A stretch of DNA of 64,000 nucleotides from Gamarada debralockiae (taxonomy: Eukaryota > Ascomycota > Leotiomycetes > Helotiales > Hyphodiscaceae): NCBI GenBank assembly GCA_002803225.1, contig NXFV01000400.1, positions 29,075-93,074 of the forward strand, read 5' to 3'. Below, one piece after another: positions 1 to 13,000 of this stretch (positions are counted from its first letter, which is position 1; each line of letters opens with the position of its first letter). A program made the position numbers and the translations under genes. The notes under the pieces were generated by a model. That model was not told where the DNA came from. It ran no database searches and saw nothing but the letters and a program-made list of their open reading frames with translations.

Positions 1-330
1 AGGGGTACCTTGCGAGATAGAGCACTGTTGGCATAATTGAAGATAATGAGTGCAAAGCCCTTTGATCTTTAGTGATTATGAATGGGTGCAGTATTTTTGA
101 GAGTATGTTTTGAGCAAGCGAGGATTTGAGCGCCTGTACAGAGTAGATGAACCTTCCTCTGGAATAAATGGATTCAAGTCCCAGTCCTTTCAATGTATTG
201 GATGATTTGGCTTTGAATTACTCAGTGCAATTCCAAGATGTCTTTCTGATTGTATTACATGCTATTCATACATTTCGTTAGTTACGACCAATGCTATTTT
301 ATAGTAAGCCGCCATATCCAGTCAGAGTAC

Positions 331-1237
331 AGCATCGTATGGTTCGTATCCCAATAGCGCCCTCCCTGAACTCCCCAAAGCTCCAATGAGCAAAGTCCCT
401 AAAGAGCTGCTGCTGCTGCTGCCAAAATCAGAGCTAGGGTTTCCTGCAGCTTCTTTGACTAGCGAGTTCTTCTTCAAGTTCCTGCAAAACAGCGAATGCC
501 TTGTCTCTGTCTGTAATCTTAGCTTTTGCACGTTCATTCTCGAGCTCAACTTTGGTCGTTGCTGGATCTCTTCCATGGCTGCCAGGCTCTCTTGGAGAGT
601 ATCGACTTGCTCTGCCTTCTTTTTGAGCGTGGTATTCATGCTAGAAAGGTCTTGGATAGATTTGGTCGACTCGTCGAACGCGGTCGGCCTTCTCGATGTC
701 CTTCTAGGCCTCTTGTTTTTAGGGAGTTAGCAAATGCTCATTCAACTTGAACGACTGTTCGTGAGGCAACTTACCTGAACCAGCGTTTTCTTGGTATCAC
801 GAAGCCCCTCTCTATCTGCTCTAATCTGAGCTTCAGATTCTTGGCTAACTTGGCGCGATCTCGATTTGGTCTCTCTCGTTCTTGACCTCGGCGGCCTTGG
901 CGAAGAACTCTTTTTGCGGCTCCTTGAATTGGGCGAGTTTTCCTGGAGTTTGTCCTCGTCCTTGACTATCGCATCATAGTCTAGCTTGAGGATCCAATAC
1001 TCGCTGCCTTTAGTCTCTAATTTCCTTAATCAGGGCAGTTTATTCAAGCTAAATGTCGGGACTTATATCGCCCGTTTCAAAGTCCCAAAGGTCAAGCTTG
1101 AATTGACTTACTCTAGTTTCTGCAAGACGTGACTTGTCCATAAGTTTCCTCGACGACTTATTGACGAACATGGTTGGGAGACGAGGATATCCTTTGTATT
1201 CGAGAGAATCATCACTTAAACTTGCTTGGAGTCCCAA
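331..1237 (-). pseudogene. relic of a coiled-coil protein with several frame breaks
   Basis: No single frame spans this stretch, but successive minus-strand frames give Lys/Glu/Gln-rich heptad-like segments that read as one broken coiled coil. Around 590-640 one frame reads VDTLQESLAAMEEIQQ; it continues in another frame at about 560-480 with VELENERAKAKITDRDKA and QELEEELASQ, then in a third frame with KLQETLAL. Upstream, around 990-780, segments such as KLAQFKEPQKEFFAKAAEV, NERDQIE and LKLRLEQIERG appear in different frames, with in-frame stops between them. A poly-Ala stretch from a GCT/GCA run lies at about 405-425. The family cannot be named. Either the gene is dead or this part of the assembly has several indels. 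Its next neighbour, the lyase gene, is also frameshifted. Confidence 0.45.
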
Positions 1238-1460
1238 CGAAAATAGTAGGAACCGAGACTCTTATTCTCGAGATGATTTCTTCATCACTCAAGGAATCTC
1301 GCTAATCAAGTACGGATTGGAAGAGACGTAGGTCATGCATAATAAACACAACAGCTTTACAATGGAATGGTTTACAAAACGTATCTCTTGATCATTACAC
1401 CTACATAACTTTTGATTTCCATTCACCCAGCTCTATTTTAAGTCGAGAATCCTTTGTTAT

Positions 1461-3295
<1,835 letters not shown>

Positions 3296-3860
3296 GGTTG
3301 GGAGTCAATTGGATCTTTGGGTGGCTTTTGGAAAAGAAAATGAAGATTGAGAGGGGTGGGGAAGCTTTTGATAATGAGATGTCGTACAAAACGCGAAGCA
3401 TCTGATAGGCAGCTAGAAAATTGGTGCAGGGATGCGTCCAGCCTTATGAAATCCCATTTTCAAATAAGCGAAAAATTCGAGATTTATAGGCCGTAAGAAT
3501 AATTCTTCTATAATTGCAAAATCAATTCAATTGATTCCAATTTTGCATAAAAGATGCATTTGCTTCTTTAATTTTATATAAACTTAAAAGTAGCATGTTC
3601 TGATAAAAATTGGATTTAATATATAGTCGCGAGCATGTCGAGATTTTGGTGTTCTTGGGGAAATGGTCCTTTTTTCAAGCCGCCAGCCTTCGTACAGAAA
3701 TCACGCTTGACGTTGGCGGCTACGGTGCACGACAAGAACATTCTTTGCGCTGGACCTCACCTCTTCACAGATCCATCATATCGCCACTTTACAAAAATCA
3801 AGTTACTGTCAGCATCAAACAACATTCAACTAGGTTACATCTTCCTACAATCTCTCGAAT
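3296..3860. promoter_or_regulatory. divergent intergenic region between ASL and VFA1
   Basis: The 565 bases separate two divergently transcribed genes and must contain both promoters if both are active. About 3455-3610 is conspicuously AT-rich with many A and T runs. No defined binding site was identified. Confidence 0.4.
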
Positions 3861-4483
3861 ATGGCTTCATTTCCAAACGTCTACACTCACCGCAAGGTGG
3901 CCGATACTGCCTCGAAGGCTTGCGAGATCTGCTACAAACCAAGCACCAGCGTTCTGGTGACTCCTGAAAACAAGGTCAGTCGTGCCCTCTCATTTGCCCG
4001 TCTATATACTCATTCAAGCAGGACTTCTTCTTCGTTTGCCCTACTCATCTCAAAGACAAAGGCTTTTGCAGTCCCATCATAGACGAGGCTGCGGTTGCCG
4101 CCAAGAAGAAGAAAGAGATGGAAGCCGAGATTGAACGAGTTAAGCAAGAATTTGAGGAAAAGCAAAGGAAAAAGAAGGAGAAGGGAAAAGAGAAAGAGAA
4201 GGACAAGGCCAAGAAAGGCGATGAAAAAGAGGACAAGAAGTCTGAGGACAAGGTGGGATTCTCCTGCCTCATGCGCCAAACAGTTGGGCTAATGTTAGTA
4301 CAGAAGAAACCGGATGAACCACCAACAGCGACACCAGAAGAAGAGCCTCGAGTGTTTGCTCTGAAGAAGGCGTTCTATCAACAGCGGATTGACAAGAAGA
4401 GAAACGCGGAGATCGCCAAAAGGAACCGCGAACGTCTTCAAAACCCCAACCTTTTCCCCCAAGTTCCAAAAGACCTCCCTTAA
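3861..4483 (+). CDS. VFA1: VPS4-associated protein 1 (Vfa1)
   Basis: Vfa1 binds the AAA ATPase Vps4, which disassembles ESCRT-III on endosomes. Exon 1 (3861-3974) starts MASFPNVYTHRKVADTASKA and contains CEICYKPS; exon 2 (4022-4252) continues DFFFVCPTHLKDKGFCSP, giving the CxxC plus CPxHxxxxxxFC zinc-binding pattern typical of the family N-terminus. A long Lys/Glu-rich coiled coil follows (about residues 60-115), then a conserved C-terminal part ending in NPNLFPQVPKDLP. A second intron 4253-4303 (51 bases, in frame) gives 174 residues; if it is retained the protein is 191 residues. Yeast Vfa1 is about 200 residues. It is transcribed divergently from the lyase gene. Confidence 0.88.
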
Positions 4484-7467
4484 ATCTGAGGTACAGACAA
4501 ACCTTAAGTATGCTCTCGATGATCGAAATCGGAAGAAATGAGGCTGATCTCCCTTTCAGAGTCCTCAAGTTCGGTCACGTGATTACCAATGGGTTGCCCG
4601 ATTAGGACATTAATGACCCTAGTAAACCCGGACGTATACGAAAATCGATTAGCGATTCTCGGTCACGCCGAAGAGGTCAACCGGCTCAGAAAAACGCTAT
4701 TACTCACAATGACCTTGTGAGATACAGTCAGCCGTGATCGGAGCAGGTTCCCTCTTGGACTGTAAACCGATGGGCGTAACGCAAATGTCTCCCATTCAGT
4801 GCTTAAGTCCGGCAGAATCGGATGGTTGAGACACGTCACTATTCTGAGGGTATTGAAGATGCTAGCCGTGGTGCTCACGAGGGCCGCTGCTGACTGCATC
4901 AACCCTAGGTATGATCTACCCGATCAAATCCGCCCGTGCCATGCGTATCGATTTGGACAAGGATGTATTGGCTCTTGCCAGGCTCACGAGAAGCCCTGTA
5001 TGATATCCTGGCAATCAATCATGATCACCGATCTTGTTTTGCGGCAGTTACCAGGCTGAGCGGTAATATACCTTGTCACCGGCCAGTCAGAGAGCAGCTC
5101 CATCCCGCTCTTCTGCCCTATGGCTTCATGTAAGGGATGTTGCAAAACTCCCAACGGACGCCAAAGCCACAATTACACTTCACCCAAAAAATACGCCCAG
5201 CATGATCACAAAATCGAGGGACCAAAGTCACTCCCAGCCTTGCATCTATCCGAACTCCTCGCTTGTTTTCGCTGCCTGGCCTCTAGTGCTTACTTTCAGC
5301 CTTCACCACCCTTGGTATCAGCCACTCCAATTTGAATCCATATACAATCGTAACCCCTCCTCCACCACAGAAAGCCTACAACCCCGCCTGTCAGCAATTC
5401 GCTTGATATTTCCGAATAGACAATACACAAATCGGCAGCGACGGCATCGATCCCACTAATGCCACTTCTACATCGATGCACAGACGCTGACGAACGCCAC
5501 AAGTGGCCCGTCCAGGCTACAACTTCGTCTCTACCCAAACAGCGGCAGCGAAGCAGGGGGGTCCGGGCTGGCACAGACCGGAGAGTAAACAAACACCCTC
5601 TCTGACCCTGGTCTCGCTACAGCTGTTGGGTAGAGACGAAGAAAACAGTCGGTATTGTCAAGGCTCTACGAGTTCTTAATGCAGAAATCGGCCAAGGCTG
5701 CATGGTTCCACAAGGCATGATTCCAAACACCAAAAGAGAGGTGGTCAGCAAATATTCAACACATCATGGCTTTTACCCCGCAGATCTGGCCGTTGTGCAC
5801 ACAGTGCATATCAGCGGCCAGCGGGAAAACCGCTCATAGGGCGATTCGGTGAGGATGCCAATTGCGAACTGGTTTTTCGATTGCCAACACATGTACATCA
5901 TCTAATCATGCGCTTTGTATCATCAGCATCCTCCTTCTCTGATTCACGGGATCTCGTCTCTCACACGCTTTTGGACTATTACTATTCGTCTCCGGCAAGC
6001 TGGTTCTGCCTTCTTTTATGCAAAAAGCAGGATACGTTACACCGTTTACACGTCTTACAATCAAAGCAGCGCAACGGCGCTCAAAAATAATATTTCTTTG
6101 CCGCTTCAGGCGGTTCTTGCGAGTAGATGACTCATCCGTCATCTTCTAATTTGGACACCGCATCGGGTATGCTACTGCTGCGCTGTCTCGGCATCGGTCA
6201 TCACAATCGTTTTGAGCACTGAGAACGATACCACCTGTTCATGCGTGCATGACGTGCCGTGAGAACGCTCGAATGGCACAACGCACCACTTCCCCGGTTC
6301 TCGGCTAGTATTCTAACGGTTGAAGAATTGGGTTAGTTGCGACTTGGTGAGAGACGTGATACAGAGACCTCTTGCCCGGATTGCTCGACACTGGGAGAAG
6401 GCTGTTCTTCGGACCAGGGGCGGCTGCAAGGTGCCGTTGTAGTCACATGATCAGGCTGCCCCTGAATTCAAAAGCGGAATGATTGTCGATAAATTTTCAA
6501 CGTCGCAACACCGTTTATTGCGCCGATATGGTACCGAAGCGGTGAAAACTCTTCTACATAGCGGTCTGGCCGTGTTTCATTTCATGGTTACTGTCCTGGA
6601 GTCGTTGGTAGAGAGCGAACGAATCCAAGCTGGGTATATCGCTACTTGGGGCAGCATCTGGAAGGCATAACGGTCGTGATTCACGGTGCAAGACCTAGAT
6701 TAGGCATTTTTCAACCGTCTCTAGTATTACTACGAGGGTTGCAAAGTTTTGGAGATGGTGAGACAAGGTGGAGTTCCGAACTAAGATGTTTTACCAAGCT
6801 TGCCATGGTAGGCAGCAACATTCGGGGAACATCAACAGGAAGCTTCCATTCCTTCTATTTTGAAGTATTAGGCTTCTGGATTTTCTGAGATCCGTTCTTT
6901 TGCGGCTAGACAAGTGGATGACAGGCACCTTCGAATTGGAAGAGGTGAGAACACTGAGAAGTTTGATTACTGCCCGTCAGCACTATCGGTATTCTTGCGT
7001 GATCGATTTCCTCGGACATAGATGTCTTCAGGTCACGGATACGAAGATGAAGGATGCCAGGACGCTCGATAGAGAGTGTGATTTGGGAAGGCAACTATCT
7101 TATTTTGCTAAGTGCCGAGGATTGAAGGGGGTTTACAGAAGTCCGCTGAAGTACCAATACTATGTAGCTGGGACCTGCATCGGTCAGCAGCGGAAGGTAA
7201 AATAAGCTTGAGACTACGAAGAGGTTATTTCCGTTACTATTATAGTATTATCGCATCTCCGACTCCTTGGGCCGAGGGCGAAAGTATCGAACTGAGCAGA
7301 AGCACCCCGTAGCAGTACAAAGGAGCTAGCTGGCAGAGAGGCACTCAATAAGACCAACACAAAACGAGATCAGAATCTATCTATTGCCGCTGGGACTATG
7401 TTCTGCTATGCAGCGCTGGGAATGCCACATCAATGCCAAATAATCTTGTGATACCTTCCAGCCCCTA
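4484..7467. other. gene-poor spacer
   Basis: About 3 kb between VFA1 and YVH1. Short open frames occur on both strands, but none continues across plausible splice sites or shows a recognisable family. No tRNA, inverted repeat or tandem array was seen by eye. Confidence 0.5.
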
Positions 7468-9126
7468 TCATAAATTCTCTTTCCCCTTCATCCCTGGCGG
7501 CGGCCATATCCCACCACCTCCTGCTCCATTTGTCCCTACATCAGCAACTCTAAACCCATCCTTTCCCATCACTTGATTTATCTGTCCTTCCTTCTTGGTA
7601 ACCTCATCCACTCTCCCTTTCTGCAGACTGAACGCCGGGCATACCCAGACTCCACAGCTACATCTCATGCCCTGCCACGCATAACGTCCTAATTGCGCAC
7701 CGCATTTGGTGTTTGGACATTCAAGACGGCCGGCTAGGATCCCTTTCTCAAGTTCGGGACGCATCCAAGAGAGGGGGTGGAGGAAGTGGTGTGTGCAGGC
7801 GCTGTGAAGGGGAGCCGGTGGGAGGGTGGAAAGAAGTGAGGATATGGGTCCGGTTTGGGAGGCAGGTGTGGTCTTGGGTGGTACGGGGAGGTGGGTGACG
7901 AGGTATGGAGTTGTTGCTAGTGTCCGCCTGGGGAAAATTAAATTAGCATTTGCTCGTAGTACACCACAGAAGGTAACCAGGCCTGCTCGATTACATGAGG
8001 GCGAGACGGCATAAGCAAGAATTTGAATGCGAACCCAGCAAATTGGAAGAGACAAGGTGGCATCATACCGACACTTCCTACACCTTAACTCAACTTCTGT
8101 CCCTCCGTTCTCACTCTCGTCCTGCATCTCCTGATCCTCGAACCTAACTCTATCTGGTGCCATTCCAGCAGCGAGAGCTAGATCCACTTCCCTTTGATAA
8201 AGCCAGCGTTGGTATTTCGGCTGTGCATCAATGTCTCTTGGACATCCCATCTCTTTGTACAATTCTAGTTGTGCCATGAAACCATCATTGGGTTCGGCGA
8301 TGGGTCGTGATTTTCTGATCAGTTCGAGTGCTGAAGAGACGGTGTGTTCTGGATTTTGCCGTAGAAGGTATGCGATCATGATTGTAACTGAGCGCGATTT
8401 CCCCATAGCGCTAGAAGTATTGTTAGTGAAATAATGCTTTAACTCTTATGAGATGAAAAAATCCGGTGACCAAAGTGAGAGATGAGATACAGGTAAAAGG
8501 GGTGTCACATGACGATTGAAGGACAGCCTCTCAAGGCGCACAAACAGGACGAAGATATTAGAAGAACTCTCTCAAATGACTATCGACTTCATAACTTTGT
8601 AGAAAAATCCTGAATAACTGGAGTAAAAAGAATGAACATCAAAAAACTTTACCAGTGAACTAAAACGCCTCCTTTCTTGCCATCTTTGCCCTCTTTCAGC
8701 CCCTTTTCAATCCAACTTCCACTTCTCTCAAACTCTCCTAACAAGTTCTCATCTTCGACATCATCAACGTCAATGTTGAGGTGTTCATACTTGTCCCAAT
8801 CTTCGAAGTCCTTGAAGTCATACTTGAGGACAGAGACGATATGCGTGATACCAGTGCTTTCAAGCGCAGTTTTACGACGCAGAGTGAATATTCTGCGGGT
8901 GAATCAGCAACTTGAGTTAAGCTAACGAAAGGTAAAGACGCAGGTCAGGGTCCCGCAAGACAAAGGAAGAAAATGACCGGAAGGGAAAGTACGGAATCGA
9001 AAGGTAAGTGAGTCACGTGAAGGACTTCTTCTGACGATGACAAAAATGGAAGTCGATAAAGGGGGCAAGAACGACTTACCCTCCGACGTAGAGTTCTTCG
9101 TCGCCTGGCACCCTCGAGAGTGCCAT
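7468..9126 (-). CDS. YVH1: dual-specificity phosphatase YVH1 with C-terminal zinc domain
   Basis: Yvh1 is a dual-specificity phosphatase whose zinc domain acts in late 60S ribosome maturation, releasing Mrt4 from pre-60S particles. Four exons: 9126-9080 (MALSRVPGDEELYVGG), 8892-8653, 8410-8069 and 7927-7468, giving 362 residues; yeast Yvh1 has 364. The catalytic loop HCAMGKSRS (HCx5R) is split by a 242-base intron: exon 2 ends in the histidine and the first two bases of the cysteine codon. The C-terminal zinc domain has CRKCRRTLATT, then CTHHFLHPLSWMRPELEKG, then CPNTKCGAQLGRYAWQGM and CSCGVWVCPAFSLQKGRVDEV. All splice junctions keep the frame. No defects were seen. The ATG at 9126 matches the short first exon usual in this family. 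Confidence 0.95.
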
Positions 9127-9814
9127 GTTAGATCGAGGCGGTCTGTAATCCAGCGTTGCAGCTCCGCGGGTATCTCGTGTCTGAGAACATCAATTTGGAG
9201 GCTCTTGCCACTCAGCTACCTCGTGTTTGATGGAATTCCGTAGAGGTCTCGGCAATCGACGGTCTCTTGAACGGCCGATATACCGTAAGGGAGCCGTTCT
9301 GATGACAAAGTATCAAAAATCAAGTGATAAGAAGTTTGTTGGACTTGGCGAAAAATGACCAAAATTACCAAAACTCAAATATGCTGGCCTAAGGCATGAA
9401 AAAATTTGAATAGTAATCGCAAGGCATCAACACCTGAACTCCTGGACCGAGTTCTCCGCCATTTTGCAACTGCCGCAAATTGATAATTCACGAGAGACGT
9501 ATCCACCTCCCTAATTCACAATCTTCTCCGTGCCTTCCGTTCTTCGATTCTACAGAATCCCTGAAGCCCTAACCGTTAATCCCCGATCAATGTCGCAAAG
9601 CTCGGTGAATTAGGTGGGAAATTTCCGAAGGGCCGTTGGGAAAGGGGTTTCGAATTCATGTTACGTTGCTTTTTGTGGATACCAAGCAGCCTTGAGACTG
9701 AGGTACATTGCAGGTACATCCTGAGACCTACAGGTACACAGCCCTACACTAAAGCCCCTTACACGCGATAGCCCACGTGCTAAGGCTGATGGAAATTACT
9801 TGATTACTACTATA
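9127..9814. other. YVH1 upstream region, no gene seen
   Basis: Region 5' of YVH1. Contains no supported gene; promoter elements were not recognised. A short repeated motif 'aggtacat/aggtaca' occurs at about 9700-9735. Confidence 0.4.
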
Positions 9815-10003
9815 CTCCCCCCGGTCCAATTCGTAGTAACAAGGGTTTGACCAGATATACAGTCTGATTGGCCTGAACACCGTATATCAGGAGATGTCCA
9901 ACTATCTTGTCTAAATACCACCCGATCACGGTATTCTGACTCCAGATTGCACATCGAAAGTACCGTGATCGCACCCTAGCGCTACGAATTGGACCGGGGG
10001 CGG
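9815..10003. mobile_element. MITE-like element with terminal inverted repeats and TA target duplication
   Basis: The left end (CTCCCCCCGGTCCAATTCGT from 9815) is the imperfect reverse complement of the right end (ACGAATTGGACCGGGGGCGG to 10003), with TA on both sides (9813-9814 and 10004-10005). The 189-base unit has no coding capacity. Inside it a second perfect inverted repeat pairs GATCACGGTA (9924-9933) with TACCGTGATC (9961-9970). Length, TA flanks and ends resemble non-autonomous Tc1/mariner-class elements of fungi; the family assignment is inference. Confidence 0.75.
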
Positions 10004-13000
10004 TATACAGTAGTACGATACAAAAAACAGTCACACGAATGGAGCCATTCATCAGCATACAACACGCCTCTACCTTCCCTTTCCATCTTGGGTGACTAGG
10101 TGTTATGTTACACAGATGCTTCGCAACCTCGTGTTGCTCAGCCTTTCGCTTTGCATGTGGCTTCACACCGCTCATCACTGGATCACATAAACCGTGGCGC
10201 GAGTCATTGTTTCAGCTGAACATTTATACCTTTCCTTCTTCGATGCTCTCTTGCTTTAATGATATGTTGAAAGCTGGACTATTGGATGAGAGGAACTGTT
10301 TCTTCAGCGCCATCAATATTGAATCCAGGATTTCCCCACAAATGTCATCCAGTTCTTGGATTTTATGACGAGTTTCAGTCAGCCCCGAAGCCTCTTACGC
10401 AGATCTTTCACCACCTCGGCGACTTTGTTCTCAAACCTGGTACCTGGATATCTTTACTGAGTCTGGCTTTGGGACCGCAGAATGGCTTGATTAATCGCCT
10501 TATGACAGACACTGAAACACGGCTCGGAGCTTTCCAAACTTAAGGTTGGAAAGGTTCGAAAGATGGAAGCCAGTAAGAATTGCCTTGTACCCCGAGCACC
10601 GTGCTGTCATCGCTCATCTTCCAAATCGCCAGCCTTGTCAGATTTGACCACATATTTCCTTGATACGGGATCATTCTTGCGTGGTCACTCTCCGTGATTC
10701 GCTCCATCGCATAACCTGTCAATTTGCCTCTTTACCGGTGAAGCTTCTTTCTCCGCACGAGAAAGGTATTCATTTTGCGAGATCTCGGAGCATGTGACTA
10801 AGCCAACACTCCTCCTATGAAGTGAGGAGTGTATGTCATTTGGATGATTATGGCTCTCAGCTGTGGATATCACGGCTGGTACGGAAACAAATCACCTTCG
10901 TATTACCCTGGAAGCCTTTCAAGCTGCCCACGATTGTGGAATAACTGCCGTATTTGCTGACGTTTCGCTCCAACGATACTGTATTTTTACGATTACCAGA
11001 TCCTGCAAGATTCAGGGAGTAGAGGTTTAAAGTTTCGAGCGATGTGGGGTTCCCTCGGCGTAAGTTGCTTCTGGAAGCCTTACAAGCCCAAAATCTTTAA
11101 TCCTTGCTGTGGAAGGTCCAAGGAACAAATTTCGTTTCCATGAAAGATATCACAAGATTTGTCCTTTCCTGTTGGGAGCTAGACTTGCGACGTCAGGTGG
11201 TGGTTACGTTATCGATATGGAATCAAGCGCATTTGAGTTTGATAGGATCTCAGGGTCCAAAAAGTAAGATTGACGATTTGCGCGCGGCAGGTTCATACAT
11301 CTAAAATTATTACGATCTGCCATCTGTCTCGTCCAACGCCCAGGTCAAAGAGTAGAATCTGACATTTACTTAGGAAGGACTTGCAGAATATCTACAGATG
11401 ACAGATGTCAAGGTGGACCCGAAGCATCGAATCACGGCTCATCACGTCATTAATTGCGCCGTGAACTCGAACTGGCTGGGAACCTTCGTTTGCGGTGCAG
11501 TAAAACGGGCGTGTAGTTCGGTCAATCAGGACGGTCGCTGGAGAACGGCAGAACCCGCCAACCTCATGCATACCCCATTAATGCGCCTTGTGAGTGGTGC
11601 ACTGATACTCTCGCGTCTTGGGTGTTTTCAGCCCTGAGATATTGACCCCGAAGCCAAATTGATTCTGCATTTGGCGAGCTGAACCACCCAGCTCTGGCCT
11701 CGCCATGCGTATACATTATTGGAATTAGAAGATCCATAGTGCTGGAACTGATTAGACCGATTAGATGAATTCTTATTTCATCGAAGATAGGTGTGGTGAC
11801 CGCTGGTGTTCTGCCCCTCGAAAGCTAAAGAGGGGCACAAGAGCAGCTACAGCTACATTCGAGTTTTGGGGAAAACGCACAGTACACGGATGAAGACATC
11901 CGATAGCAAGGATATTTCAGGTTGTGCCGTGAATTTCAACGAGTCGCGCGTGCAGCGTCTTTTTTGAACAATTGAACGTGGACCTCGTGATACAGAGCAT
12001 ATTCAATTGGAGGGAATGGTCAGAAGTCCATTGGCGACGAGGGAATTTCGAGAGGGTGTGGACCACCTGCATTGCTCATCCCACGCTGTGACGTGCTTAA
12101 AGTGGTGTGCGAACCGTTTTCTGCAGGTATGGTGCATCGAATCTTATAGGGCACAAGAAGTTATTGGCCGAGTGCGCATTCTGCTGCAATTGTATTGGCT
12201 GTGATGATGAATCAAAGAGAGACAAAATACTTATGTACTTCGTATGAATGAACAGAACAGAATAGCAGACCGCATTTGGACTTTCGATACTCTTTGTCCC
12301 TTCTTCCATTTCTCAAACTTTTTGCTTTTTCTCTCAGCTCTCTGCAAGCATACTGTGCAAGCTTCAAAAATCTCATGATAATTTTACCCCTCAATAATAT
12401 CTGGGCATGTTTACTTATCGCAAAAGATCCTCCCTTTCACGTGAACATCATGCTGACATTAATGTGGGCAGTTAGGAGGAAAACTCGTTGGAGATGGATG
12501 ATAAGTGGTTGTAGTTGTGCAAGGACGAGGCTAATCTCGGGCCTTTCGGTGGCACGGAGAAGGCTGAGAACATTGGCGACTGGAGCCTTTCAGGATGAAA
12601 GGCTAGGACCATGGTCGGTTGGATTTGGGTGTAGAGTACCAGGGGTCTCTCTCAGAGCTGAGGTTGATCATAGCCACTTCCCGTGCCGTGCCAGGGCATC
12701 GAATTTCGTCCACAAAATCATGACCCTTGCAAATTGTCTGCAAGCAACCTTCCCGAAGCCGTCTATCCGTTACCTTGCAGCGTGTTGTACTGTACAGAAT
12801 CAACTCGCGGTGCCGGCAAATTTGTGTCATTTTGGGATACCACACCCACGCAAAAAAACAGGAATCACAATCGCGCCACAACATCGCACCAGACATTCAG
12901 GAGGCGTCTCGCTTTCTCCGGCTCATTGCACGTCTCGCGACTACCAGGCAATTACTCCGAGTCCGCGCTTCAATGTCAGCCGAAGGAGCCATAGTTTAGT

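Noticed and set aside
386..750. Plus-strand open frames over the coiled-coil relic
   Set aside because: They are antisense shadows of the heptad-rich minus-strand segments.
4045..4292. Open frames on both strands over the Lys/Glu-rich part of VFA1
   Set aside because: Low-complexity coding of the coiled coil keeps the other frames open; the VFA1 frame has family motifs.
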